Of a DNA stretch of 64,000 nt, positions 49,007 through 57,049 are shown piece after piece; within the stretch, counting starts at the first letter, position 1; each line of letters starts with the position of its first letter. The stretch is from Aneurinibacillus tyrosinisolvens. Its GTDB lineage: Bacteria; Bacillota; Bacilli; Aneurinibacillales; Aneurinibacillaceae. The stretch spans positions 186,001 through 250,000 of the forward strand of contig NZ_BBWZ01000004.1 of assembly GCF_001015055.1 (NCBI RefSeq), in the 5' to 3' direction. A program made the translations under genes and the position numbers. The notes beneath the pieces were generated by a model. The model saw only the letters and a list, made by a program, of their open reading frames with translations, made no database searches and had not been told where the DNA came from.

Positions 49007-49717
49007 ATGAGTGAGACGATACGTGTTCTGCTTGTAGAAGATGATCCGATGGTCCAGGAAATTAACAAGTCTTTCATTGAACGTGTAGAAGGATTTAAAG
49101 TTGTTGGTGTTGCCAAGAATGGGTATGAAGCACTGGAGAAAATAAATCAGCTCCGTCCCCATCTTGCTTTACTTGATTTATATATGCCTGGCATGGATGG
49201 ACTTGAGACGCTGCGAATCATCCGGCGGGACGATTATGATATTGATGTCATTGCAGTAACGGCAGCTAACGATCGGGAGACTGTCATGAGAGTTATGCGC
49301 CTTGGAGCTGTCGATTATGTTTTCAAGCCATTTCAGTTTGAACGGATTAAACAGGCGCTCCTTCGCTACCAGTCTAACTTCCAGAGAAACAAGTTAGAAA
49401 CTTTTTCACAACCTCAATTTGACCAAAGTAAACCGGTTGAGCAGGAGAAAAAAGAAGAACACGATATACACTATCCTAAAGGTATTCAGGCGTTTACCCT
49501 GCGCCAGGTGTCTGATTTTCTCCGTCACAGTGAGAAGGAAATTTCGGCGGAAGAGCTGGGGCAGCAAATTGGGATGTCCCGGGTTACTGTACGCCGCTAT
49601 TTAGAGTACCTAGAGACAGTAGGACAAGCTAAATCACTTATGGTGTATGGAACCATCGGCCGGCCGATGAAAGTATATACATGGGTGAATGAACAAAAAG
49701 AACAAAACGTTAAATAA
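49007..49717 (+). CDS. dctR: response regulator DctR (CitB/DcuR family)
   Basis: 236 aa. N-terminal receiver (VLLVEDDPMVQEINKSFIERV, phospho-Asp in LLDLYMPGMDG, Lys in VFKPFQFERI). The C-terminal HTH (about 165-225; ISAEELGQQIGMSRVTVRRYLEYL) is of the DcuR/CitT type. It follows dctS by 6 bp. It should activate the downstream transporter gene. Confidence 0.9.
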   Translation: MSETIRVLLVEDDPMVQEINKSFIERVEGFKVVGVAKNGYEALEKINQLRPHLALLDLYMPGMDGLETLRIIRRDDYDIDVIAVTAANDRETVMRVMRLGAVDYVFKPFQFERIKQALLRYQSNFQRNKLETFSQPQFDQSKPVEQEKKEEHDIHYPKGIQAFTLRQVSDFLRHSEKEISAEELGQQIGMSRVTVRRYLEYLETVGQAKSLMVYGTIGRPMKVYTWVNEQKEQNVK

Positions 49718-49801
49718 GTACGAAAACTTTTTCTTCCTTCAAGAAAACGCTATCATTAATCTATCAGACAAGCATGACAATTCATGCGGGGAGGGTTAGT
49801 T

Positions 49802-51106
49802 ATGAAGATTAATTTCAAGAGTCTTACGTTTCAAGTTATTGTTGCTATGATCTTAGGTGTATTATTTGCCGAATTCTACCCTAAACAGGGTGCTGATATG
49901 AAGGTTCTGGCAGACATTTTTGTTAAAGCAATCAAGATGATTATTGCCCCCATTATTTTCTTAACCATTGTCGTTGGTATCGCCGGAATGGGCGACATGA
50001 AGAAGGTTGGCCGGATCGGTGGCAAAGCATTATTGTATTTTGAAATTGTTTCGACGTTTGCATTAGCTATTGGGATTCTATTTGCAAATGTATTTCATCC
50101 TGGTACAGGCGTTAATGGCCATGCTGCTCATGGTGATATTTCTAAATATACAAAAGCAGCAGAAGAAGGCCATGGAGCAATGGACTTTATCATGAAAATT
50201 ATCCCTGACAGTTTTGTAGGAGCATTAACTGAAGGGGAGTTACTTCCTGTATTATTCATAGCTGTTCTATTTGGATGTGCATTAGCAGGTTTGGGACAAC
50301 GAGGAAAAGGAATTCTTGATTTATTCGAAAAGCTTTCTGACGTATTCTTTAGAATCGTTAACATCATTATGTATTACTCTCCTATCGCGGCTTTCGGTGC
50401 CATCTCTTATACAATTGGAAAATTCGGGGTAGGTTCTCTCGTTTCCCTTGGAAAATTATTTGGACTAACGGTAGCTGGAATGGCAGTGTTTGTTATCCTT
50501 GTTCTTGGGGCGATTGCAAAATACTATGGTTTCAGTATTATAAAATTTATTAAATACATCAAAGATGAAATTTTCCTGGTGTTTGGTACATCTTCGTCCG
50601 AATCTGCTTTACCTAAAATGGTCGAGAAACTTGAACAGTACGGATGTTCCAAATCGGTTGTAGGCCTTGTTCTTCCAACAGGTTACTCATTTAATCTTGA
50701 TGGTACGAACATTTATCTAGCAATGTCTGCTCTGTTTGTCGCGCAAGCATTTGGGGTCGATTTAAGTTGGGGTCAACAATTGACTTTACTTGGGGTACTG
50801 ATGCTAACTTCTAAGGGAGCAGCAGGGGTAACCGGAGCAGGATTTATTACACTTGCAGCGACTTTAGCGGTATTCCCAAGTGTTCCAGTCGAAGGTATAG
50901 CGCTCCTCCTTGGGGTCGATCGTTTTATGAGTACCGCCCGTGCGATTACTAACCTTATTGGAAATGGTGTTGCTACCGTGGTAATTTCCAAAATGGAAAA
51001 CGAATTTGACCCGAATCGTGTAGTAGAAACGGATTCATTAGGTGGACAATCCACAGAAAATCATATTTCAGGAACAAAGCATTTTGATAAGACCGCTTCT
51101 ATTTAA
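49802..51106 (+). CDS. dctP: C4-dicarboxylate:cation symporter (DctA family; DctP of Bacillus)
   Basis: 434-aa DAACS-family carrier with about eight TM helices. Family motifs are the serine-rich FGTSSSESALPKMV, GYSFNLDGTNIYLAMSALFVAQ and SKGAAGVTGAGFI. It imports dicarboxylates with protons or sodium. ATG at 49802 follows GGGGAGGG. Codons end more often in A/T than in its neighbours, which may reflect high expression or separate ancestry. Known B. subtilis orthologues interact with DctS and DctB. Confidence 0.93.
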   Translation: MKINFKSLTFQVIVAMILGVLFAEFYPKQGADMKVLADIFVKAIKMIIAPIIFLTIVVGIAGMGDMKKVGRIGGKALLYFEIVSTFALAIGILFANVFHPGTGVNGHAAHGDISKYTKAAEEGHGAMDFIMKIIPDSFVGALTEGELLPVLFIAVLFGCALAGLGQRGKGILDLFEKLSDVFFRIVNIIMYYSPIAAFGAISYTIGKFGVGSLVSLGKLFGLTVAGMAVFVILVLGAIAKYYGFSIIKFIKYIKDEIFLVFGTSSSESALPKMVEKLEQYGCSKSVVGLVLPTGYSFNLDGTNIYLAMSALFVAQAFGVDLSWGQQLTLLGVLMLTSKGAAGVTGAGFITLAATLAVFPSVPVEGIALLLGVDRFMSTARAITNLIGNGVATVVISKMENEFDPNRVVETDSLGGQSTENHISGTKHFDKTASI

Positions 51107-51125
51107 TATTTTATGATTGACTTTC

Positions 51126-51156
51126 AAACACTGACAATATTTTTGTCAGTGTTTTT
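51126..51156 (+). terminator. terminator after dctP
   Basis: AAACACTGACA / TGTCAGTGTTT stem followed by further Ts. An extended -10 (TGTTATGAT at 51159-51167) for dctB lies just after it. Confidence 0.85.
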
Positions 51157-51193
51157 TGTGTTATGATACTAGAAAACAAAGGGGTGATGGCAG

Positions 51194-52252
51194 ATGAAAT
51201 CCCTCTGGTGGCTTATTTTATTTCTGTTTGCAGGTCTGGCGATTGCGGTAGCGGTCGGCTTTGGTTTCAATAAAGAAGAGCCCATTCATTACGACCAGGA
51301 ACAGGCTGGATTAAATAAAAAGGTTGTCATTCGTTTTAGCCATGTCGTTGCTGAGAATACGCCGAAGGGGCTTGCCGTCAATTTATTTGCGAAGCTTGTC
51401 CGTGAAAAAACAAATGGAATGGTTGAGATTCGAACGTATCCCAATGCTACGCTGTTCGATGACGCAACGGAATTCGAGGCACTTCGGCAAGGACAGGTTG
51501 AAATGATTGCTCCGTCCATTTCTAAGCTGTCCGCGCGCTATCCTGAATGGATGGTGATGGATTTGCCATATGCTTTTATGAATGAGCGAATGGTAAGCGA
51601 AGCGATGGATGGCAGGCTGGGCCAGCTTTTGTTTCAGGCCATTGATGATGCAAATGTCATGGGAATGGCGCTGTGGGATAACGGATTTAAGCAGATGACA
51701 GCTAATCGGGAAATAATAAAGCCGTCAGATTTTCAAAACATGAAGATACGAATCATGGACAGTCCAGTGCTTCGCTCACAGTTTCAGGTACTGGGAGCAC
51801 AGGCGGAGAGCTATTCCTTTAATGATCTGTATCGTCAATTAGAAAGCGGCGCGGTAGAAGGGGAAGAGAACACGCTATCCAACATTTATTCGAAGCGCCT
51901 GTACCAGGTACAGACCCATATGACGGTTAGCAATCACGGCTATCTTGGCTACACCGTACTGATGAACCGGGATGTATGGAATAAATTGTCCGGTAGCCAA
52001 CAGGAAGCAATTCGCCAGGCGATGGAAGAAACAACGGTTTGGATTCGACATTATGCAAAAGAGATGAATAATAAGGCATTGACGGAGCTTAAGAAAGATA
52101 AAGGCCTCTCCATCCATTATCAGACGGACGCCGAGAGACAGGAATGGCAAAAAGCACTCCTGCCTGTATATAATCAGTATAAGAATGCTATCGGTGAGAC
52201 AGTCATCCGCGAGTGGAGAAAGGTTATAGAGGAAAAGAGGGATGCTTCATAA
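51194..52252 (+). CDS. dctB: membrane-anchored C4-dicarboxylate-binding protein DctB (TRAP DctP fold)
   Basis: 352 aa. An uncleaved-looking N-terminal helix (LWWLILFLFAGLAIAVAVGF) precedes a TRAP-type solute-binding domain (VVIRFSHVVAENTPKGLAV, MKIRIMDSPVLRSQFQVLGA, GAVEGEENTLSNIYSKRLY). No TRAP permease genes (dctQ/dctM) are present. In B. subtilis the equivalent protein is not a transporter part but a co-sensor working with DctS and the carrier. The four-gene cluster supports that role here. Confidence 0.88.
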   Translation: MKSLWWLILFLFAGLAIAVAVGFGFNKEEPIHYDQEQAGLNKKVVIRFSHVVAENTPKGLAVNLFAKLVREKTNGMVEIRTYPNATLFDDATEFEALRQGQVEMIAPSISKLSARYPEWMVMDLPYAFMNERMVSEAMDGRLGQLLFQAIDDANVMGMALWDNGFKQMTANREIIKPSDFQNMKIRIMDSPVLRSQFQVLGAQAESYSFNDLYRQLESGAVEGEENTLSNIYSKRLYQVQTHMTVSNHGYLGYTVLMNRDVWNKLSGSQQEAIRQAMEETTVWIRHYAKEMNNKALTELKKDKGLSIHYQTDAERQEWQKALLPVYNQYKNAIGETVIREWRKVIEEKRDAS

Positions 52253-52381
52253 GAGTCTTTACGTTACACTTGATGGGACGATATTTCTGGAAAGGAGGAA
52301 AAGCGGGTACGATAATAATATCTCTGTTTTAACGAAAGCGTACAAATTACTCGGAATTGAAAACCGGAGGGAGACGACCAA

Positions 52382-53059
52382 ATGACGGACATAAATATCG
52401 CTTCTTACATTGACCACACTTTGCTAAAGCCTGAAGCCACAGCTGATATGATCGACAAGTTATGCAAGGAAGCTGTGGAGAATCATTTCTTTGCCGTATG
52501 CATCAATCCACACTGGGTCGAGCGGGCAAAGCAGAACCTTGCCGGCAGCGAGGTAAAGGTAGCTACTGTCGTAGGGTTTCCTTTAGGTGCAAATAAATCG
52601 GAAGTAAAAGCATTCGAAGCAGCCCAGGCAATTGAGGATGGCGCGGATGAAATCGACATGGTAATTAATATTGGCGCATTAAAGTCAGGCGATGATGAGA
52701 CGGTCTTGAACGATATTGTCAGTGTTGTTGCTGTATCGGCCGGCAGTGCACAGGTTAAAGTGATTATTGAAACCGGCATCCTCACCGAAGAAGAAAAAGT
52801 GCGCGCTTCTAAGTTGGTCAAAGAAGCGGGAGCGCATTTCGTAAAAACCTCAACCGGTTTCGGCTATGGCGGCGCCACCGTCCAGGACGTCGCGTTAATG
52901 CGAAAGACGGTAGGAACGGAAATGGGCATCAAAGCAGCCGGCGGAGTACGCGACCGTCAAACGGCTGAAGAAATGATTAAAGCGGGAGCAACGCGAATCG
53001 GAACAAGCGGCGGCGTCACGATCGTACAGGGACAGACTATTTCCGGCGATCAATACTAA
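52382..53059 (+). CDS. deoC: deoxyribose-phosphate aldolase
   Basis: 225-aa class I aldolase cleaving 2-deoxyribose-5-phosphate to acetaldehyde and glyceraldehyde-3-phosphate. It has [11 protein letters not shown] at the start, the Schiff-base Lys in [15 protein letters not shown] and the proton-relay Lys in [16 protein letters not shown] precedes the ATG. No other nucleoside catabolism gene is adjacent. Its last four bases overlap the convergent Na/Pi transporter gene. Confidence 0.95.
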   Translation: MTDINIASYIDHTLLKPEATADMIDKLCKEAVENHFFAVCINPHWVERAKQNLAGSEVKVATVVGFPLGANKSEVKAFEAAQAIEDGADEIDMVINIGALKSGDDETVLNDIVSVVAVSAGSAQVKVIIETGILTEEEKVRASKLVKEAGAHFVKTSTGFGYGGATVQDVALMRKTVGTEMGIKAAGGVRDRQTAEEMIKAGATRIGTSGGVTIVQGQTISGDQY

Positions 53060-53982
53060 TTTTCCTTAATGGAAAGAGCGGCAAGCTTTGCGATCGCTTT
53101 GGTAAACGGCAGAGCCAATAGGGAGCAGACGACGTTGAATATCGTCTGTGCATGAGCGATTTGCAAACCGGGCTGGTCGGTGAGCGCTGTAACTGTATGG
53201 GCAAGAAGCTGAATGAAGGGAAGAAAAAGCAGCACGCCCGTCACGTTCAGAAAGACGTGAACCCAGGCTACGCGTTTGGATGCTGTATTGCCACCTATGG
53301 CTGCCAGAATTGCCGTAATGCACGTGCCGACATTGCTGCCCAGGATGATGGCAATCCCCATTGTGAGGGGGATCGCATTTTCATTCATGAAGCCCATCGT
53401 AATGGCGGTCACCGCAGAGCTGCTGTGGAGAATAGCGGTAAAAACCGTTCCGATCAGAATGCCCCCCATATGATGGCTGGACATTTGCGTCATTACGTCC
53501 GCGAATAGCTGGGTGTGCTGCAGCGGGAGCGCAATTTTCTGCATCACTTGAATCCCGATAAAAACGCAGCCGAAACCGGCAACGGAGGCTCCAACCGCAC
53601 GAATCACGGGATGCCGGATAAGCCACAGGATGCAGCCAAGCACAAAAATGGGAAACGCCATGCCGGTTAGATTTAAGGCGATTAATTGCGTCGTAAACGT
53701 AGTGCCGATATTTGTGCCGAGAATGATGCCGATCGTCCGCGGAAAGGTTAAAAGCCCGGCATTCGCCAGTCCCATTGTAATGACGGAAACAGCGCTGCTG
53801 CTCTGTATAAGCATGGTGACAATGGTGCCGGTAACCATTCCTCGCGTTGGTGTTTTTGTAAAACGGACAAGCCAGTGGCGCATGCGTTCCCCGGCGATGT
53901 TGAACAGCCCGATTCGCATCAGCCTCATGCCGCCCATAAATAAAGCTAATCCCGCAAGAAGCGGTACCAGTATGGATATCAT
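53056..53982 (-). CDS. yqeW: Na/Pi cotransporter family protein (YqeW-like)
   Basis: 308-aa membrane protein with the two inverted family repeats ([18 protein letters not shown] and [17 protein letters not shown]) and GTNIGTT/GSNVGTC loops. It has no C-terminal PhoU domain. The length matches B. subtilis YqeW, which lies after mtaB (yqeV) there; here the dct cluster and deoC are inserted between. Substrate presumed phosphate; not proven. Confidence 0.87.
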   Translation of the reverse strand: MISILVPLLAGLALFMGGMRLMRIGLFNIAGERMRHWLVRFTKTPTRGMVTGTIVTMLIQSSSAVSVITMGLANAGLLTFPRTIGIILGTNIGTTFTTQLIALNLTGMAFPIFVLGCILWLIRHPVIRAVGASVAGFGCVFIGIQVMQKIALPLQHTQLFADVMTQMSSHHMGGILIGTVFTAILHSSSAVTAITMGFMNENAIPLTMGIAIILGSNVGTCITAILAAIGGNTASKRVAWVHVFLNVTGVLLFLPFIQLLAHTVTALTDQPGLQIAHAQTIFNVVCSLLALPFTKAIAKLAALSIKEN

Positions 53983-54052
53983 GTGATTCCTCCCGAATGC
54001 CTTGATTTCATACCGTATATGTATGCGGCTTTCAGGACAGGAATGACAAGCA

Positions 54053-54090
54053 GCGGAGGCATTTGCCGAAATGCCCCCGCGATGTTTTTT
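54053..54090 (+). terminator. terminator-like hairpin upstream of the Na/Pi transporter gene
   Basis: GCGGAGGCATTT-GCCG-AAATGCCCCCGC, a 12-bp stem with one mismatch, followed by GATGTTTTTT. It is oriented for plus-strand transcription although no plus-strand gene lies between deoC and it. Confidence 0.5.
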
Positions 54091-54102
54091 ATTATTATGG
54101 AA

Positions 54103-54352
54103 AGTATATGTTGCTTTAAAGTAGTAAAGAAAAAGACCGAAAGGTCAAAAACGTTAGAAAAAAGGAAGGGCAGTCCACGCAGACCGGCCTTCCTGACCCA
54201 GCGGAACCTCCTGGAGAGCAGGAGAAGCCCACCATTGTCTTCATCTTCGAGATACCCAGATGTTTGGTGGGCCCTGCTCGCAGGGAGGTGGAGCGGACAG
54301 TAGCCCCTTCCTCGCGGAAGGGAAAGGCAAGTGGAATGAACTTTCTTTTTTC
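54103..54352 (+). repeat. interspersed structured repeat, full copy 3
   Basis: 250-bp element occupying most of the 375-bp gap between two genes. It has a GACC-GAAA-GGTC hairpin at 54135-54146. Nested stems are GAGCAGG/CCTGCTC (54216-54222 with 54273-54279) and GCCCACCA/TGGTGGGC. The closing stem pairs 54157-54168 with 54341-54352 and has one G-U pair. Relative to copy 2, the GAGCAG stem has G-C in place of A-T. Its 3' end lies 5 bp from the stop of the gene at 54358. Confidence 0.85.
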
Positions 54353-54357
54353 CTTTT

Positions 54358-54755
54358 TTAATAGGGCCCGCAAACGAAGGAGGTAATTCTTCGTGTGTCT
54401 GTTCCACCGACAACGTAGCCGTAATGCGGATAATAGCGATAGTATGAAACGGTGCGCTGCCGAATCCTAAAAGGCCAAATCCAGTATTGCTGTCCGTTGT
54501 CCAGCCAGACATATGTCCAGCGATAGAGGCACATGCGCAGACTGGACGGGCTTACGGCTTGACTGGAAAGACCTTGGCTTTGCTGCGGGATATAGGAGGG
54601 CGGAGGCGATGTTGGCTGGGGTCCTCCCCCTGCTCCGCCGGGATAACCAGTGGTATGACCGCCACCGGGATACCGCCGCCTGGGTAGCCACTACCGGGTG
54701 GATTCTGAAGCGGCAATTGTCTCTCTTCATACTCGTCATCATTGTAACTCATCAT
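54358..54755 (-). CDS. Gly/Pro/Tyr/Trp-rich hypothetical protein (frameshifted)
   Basis: Not recognised. The minus-strand reading starts MMSYNDDEYEERQLPLQNPPGS behind AAGGAAGGTG, and stays convincing only if one base is restored in GGCGGCGG-TAT near 54676-54682. The repaired protein, about 132 aa, continues GGYPGGGHTTGYPGGAGGG, a Pro/Ser/Gln stretch and then LYRWTYVWLDNGQQYWIWPF, YYRYYPHYGYVVGG and ends VCGPY. Without repair the frame gives a truncated, unlikely C-terminus. The composition resembles small surface or spore-coat proteins, and cot genes lie nearby; a coat role is only a guess. Confidence 0.6.
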
Positions 54756-54851
54756 AACACCTTCCTTTCGGTATAGACTATTCACCACACTGGGGAGGTG
54801 CGTATAAAATAGGCAGCAGCCTGAACCAGGACATAGAAAGGGGAATGCACA

Positions 54852-55088
54852 ATGAACGAAAAAAGCAGCTGTAAACTGGACCATTCTTTAGAGGACGTAA
54901 AGAAGAAGCAGGAAGCGATTTCTGCGTTTCTGCCTGCGGAAATTGCAGCCTCTCTTACCGGGTATTTGCAAGGGGAACGAAGCCAGGAGGAGCTGAATCA
55001 TGTTTTCCATTTGCTGAAAAAATACGATCTTGCCGGGGAACAGGAAAAGCAAAGGAGAAATGAGGAGCTTACCAGGTTGTTTACATAG
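54852..55088 (+). CDS. small helical hypothetical protein
   Basis: 78-aa, charged, predicted helical and soluble (CKLDHSLEDVKKKQEAISAFLP, SQEELNHVFHLLKKYDLAGEQEKQRR). I do not recognise it. A purine-rich AAAGGGGAA site precedes the ATG. It is divergent from the gene at 54358-54755. Confidence 0.6.
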   Translation: MNEKSSCKLDHSLEDVKKKQEAISAFLPAEIAASLTGYLQGERSQEELNHVFHLLKKYDLAGEQEKQRRNEELTRLFT

Positions 55089-55193
55089 GAAGAATGGTTA
55101 CTTGTCATTATCGATCTAAAGTAGTATTTTGCAAAGAACTGGCGTTATACTCTACAAAAGAAACGTGAAATATGCGAATATGTTAGGAGGATA

Positions 55194-55958
55194 ATGAAAG
55201 GAAGGAACCATTTGCTAATGAAGAAATCCATAAAATTTCTGGCTCCGAAAAAACGTGTATACTGGCTGGTTGCGGGAAGTGTAGCCGTGCTTCTACTTGT
55301 GTCTACCACAGCATTTATGAAATTCAATCCTGCTTCTAAGACGGAAACTCATCCAAATAGCAATCAATTGATAAAGCCATCTAGTGAGAATCCGGCTGCC
55401 TCCCCAGGCAGCGCCGGGGATACTGGAATAACCGCTACACCGCTTAATAAGACGCTTGATGAAGCAAGAACAGAGGGAGTTTACTCTGGATCCGGGGGCA
55501 GTTCATCCTACAATACGAATGGGTCATCTAATGGAGGAGCCTCTTCAACGAACCAGATGGAATCAGTCCCGGAAACAACAATGACATCCATTCAGCCGGA
55601 AACGGGCCAATCCGGAATTGGATTGGATGCAAACACAATCAATCAACTGCGCAGCTTCGGCATCCGCGAAGGTGACCTTGCGAAGATTGACCGGATGATT
55701 GCAGATGGCTTTGACCCGAAAGAGCTTGCAAAATCTTTGCGAAACAATGGGAATCAGAATCTGGCGGCAATCGTAGAGAATGTGCCGCGCCGGGACAAAG
55801 AACAAAACAAGCATGATGGAAAAAAGCAAAATGAACAAGGGAAAAACACAGCAAATCAGATAAGCGGCCAAGATAATGGACAGAATAACGGACAATATTA
55901 TGGACAAAATGATGGGCAAAATAACGGACAAAATAACGGACAAAATAATGAGCAGTGA
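55194..55958 (+). CDS. membrane-anchored protein with Asn/Gln/Gly repeat tail
   Basis: 254 aa, not recognised. A basic N-terminus and one TM helix (VYWLVAGSVAVLLLVSTTAF) precede a Ser/Asn/Gly-rich region. A helical segment follows (about 145-195; TINQLRSFGIREGDLAKIDRMIADGFDPKELAKSL, in pieces), then a tail built of GQNN/GQYY/GQND units. The tail DNA consists of near-identical 12-bp units. The start could be ATG 55194 (AGGAGG is close) or ATG 55218. A bidirectional terminator follows. Confidence 0.65.
   Translation: MKGRNHLLMKKSIKFLAPKKRVYWLVAGSVAVLLLVSTTAFMKFNPASKTETHPNSNQLIKPSSENPAASPGSAGDTGITATPLNKTLDEARTEGVYSGSGGSSSYNTNGSSNGGASSTNQMESVPETTMTSIQPETGQSGIGLDANTINQLRSFGIREGDLAKIDRMIADGFDPKELAKSLRNNGNQNLAAIVENVPRRDKEQNKHDGKKQNEQGKNTANQISGQDNGQNNGQYYGQNDGQNNGQNNGQNNEQ
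55868..55955 (+). repeat. 12-bp tandem repeats encoding GQNN-type units
   Basis: About seven units of the GGACAAAATAAC type, with point changes, in the 3' end of the preceding gene. Such arrays vary in copy number by slippage. Confidence 0.8.
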
Positions 55959-55992
55959 GCCATGGTAAATAAATAAAAGGAAATACAGGAAA

Positions 55993-56019
55993 AAAAAGCG
56001 CCTGCTATAGGCGCTTTTT
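55993..56019. terminator. bidirectional terminator between the repeat-tail gene and cotX
   Basis: AAAAAGCGCC / GGCGCTTTTT with a 7-nt loop and A/T tracts on both sides; the genes converge on it. Confidence 0.93.
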
Positions 56020-56032
56020 CTTATAAGGTTAA

Positions 56033-56533
56033 TTACAGAATATTCAATCTTGCAACCAGGGCAGCAAGAACCTGAGCGAGAAGCTGGATGTTGACCGCAA
56101 CGTCTGTATCTGTTGTCGTTACCCTAACCCCACGGGAATTCTCAATGATTGTTCTTTGCGTATTAACCTGCTTGATTTGCGATTTCTGGAGCAAATCTTG
56201 TGTAATGGCGTTTGCTGTCTCGCTGCTGCCAATAGAAACGCTGATGACAAGCGCGATCAGAACTTGTAATGCAACTTGCAAATTAACAGCCGCCTGTGTG
56301 TCTGTTGTCGACACCTCTACATCGCAGGAATCCTTAATGACAATCGCTTCAGCTGACACCTGGGTAGTTTCGGATACTTGGTCTGCATTCTGTGTTATTT
56401 CAGCCTCTGCAAACGGATGCCTTGAGCAGGCATCGAGCGCGGACCAGCTGCTGCGGTGTCTAGCACGATGGCTCCGATGATGCCCTTTTCTTTTCTTGCG
56501 AGAACAATGGCGTTTCCGTGATTTTTCACTCAT
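56033..56533 (-). CDS. cotX: spore coat protein CotX
   Basis: 166-aa outer-coat/crust protein. A very basic His/Arg/Lys/Ser-rich N-terminus (about 1-35) is followed by two Coat_X repeats: QVSETTQVSAEAIVIKDSCDVEVSTTDTQAAVNLQ and QKSQIKQVNTQRTIIENSRGVRVTTTDTDVAVNIQ (each in pieces), each ending in a hydrophobic LQVLIALVISVSI-type segment. Length is close to B. subtilis CotX (172 aa). AGGAGGAATAAG precedes the ATG. Downstream of cotW, as in the B. subtilis cotVWXYZ cluster. Confidence 0.9.
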   Translation of the reverse strand: MSEKSRKRHCSRKKRKGHHRSHRARHRSSWSALDACSRHPFAEAEITQNADQVSETTQVSAEAIVIKDSCDVEVSTTDTQAAVNLQVALQVLIALVISVSIGSSETANAITQDLLQKSQIKQVNTQRTIIENSRGVRVTTTDTDVAVNIQLLAQVLAALVARLNIL

Positions 56534-56562
56534 TCTTATTCCTCCTTGTTTTGTATTTGTAA

Positions 56563-56571
56563 TATGATATG
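56563..56571 (-). promoter_or_regulatory. sigma-K-like -10 upstream of cotX
   Basis: On the minus strand CATATCATA fits the CATAnnnTA consensus, about 30 bp upstream of the cotX start. An AC that could be the -35 core lies 17 bp further up. Sigma-K control would fit a late mother-cell coat gene. Confidence 0.4.
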
Positions 56572-56624
56572 GAAGGAATTTGGATTATGTATAGACAAAC
56601 TGCCCCCGTCAAACATCCAAAAAT

Positions 56625-56663
56625 AGAAGCCAGGCAAATGTAAGTACAATTTGCCTGGCTTCT
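56625..56663 (-). terminator. terminator after cotW
   Basis: 15-bp perfect stem AGAAGCCAGGCAAAT / ATTTGCCTGGCTTCT, followed on the minus strand by ATTTTTGG. It separates cotW from cotX. Confidence 0.8.
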
Positions 56664-56676
56664 ACTTTCTTTAGCT

Positions 56677-56886
56677 TCACTTTTCCTTCTGTTTATTTAA
56701 GAATTCATCCACTTGCTTTTGCATATCCTGCACCAGTGCTTTAAGCTGTTTTCTCTGTTCATCAGACAGATTTGGCGGTTCGGATACATTGTGCTTACTT
56801 AAAACATCGCTGACTAGCAAATCAATTAAAGGCTGGGGAATAGGACTCCCGCCTCTTTCGGTATTGTTTGCTGTGGAATCGCTCAT
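56677..56886 (-). CDS. cotW: CotW-like spore coat protein
   Basis: 69 aa. PQPLIDLLVSDVLSKHNV...LSDEQRKQLKALVQDMQKQVDEFLNKQ follows the same layout as B. subtilis CotW (a [ML]-L-V-x(2)-[IV]-[FL]-SKH core, then an acidic-basic helix), although the Lys-rich C-terminal tail is absent. Its position just upstream of cotX supports this. The identity rests on recalled sequence and synteny rather than a search. Confidence 0.65.
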   Translation of the reverse strand: MSDSTANNTERGGSPIPQPLIDLLVSDVLSKHNVSEPPNLSDEQRKQLKALVQDMQKQVDEFLNKQKEK

Positions 56887-56926
56887 TTAAACATCCTCCA
56901 TTCCAATATCATCAAACTAATACTAA

Positions 56927-56935
56927 TATGGTATG
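56927..56935 (-). promoter_or_regulatory. sigma-K-like -10 upstream of cotW
   Basis: CATACCATA on the minus strand fits CATAnnnTA; an AC core lies 16 bp upstream. It is about 40 bp ahead of the cotW start. The same motif precedes cotX independently. Confidence 0.4.
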
Positions 56936-57049
56936 CAAGGGCGAACGTTGAGTGAGAGAAAGAAATTTATTTCGCCCATAAAGCGCTTTCAATTTCGGCA
57001 TATTTTTATTAAAATTAATAGTATTCAAAAAACAGTAGGAGGCAGGAGA

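Noticed and set aside
51194..52252. A TRAP transporter operon
   Set aside because: Only the binding protein is present; no dctQ or dctM genes occur nearby, and the cluster matches the dctS/R/P/B sensing module.
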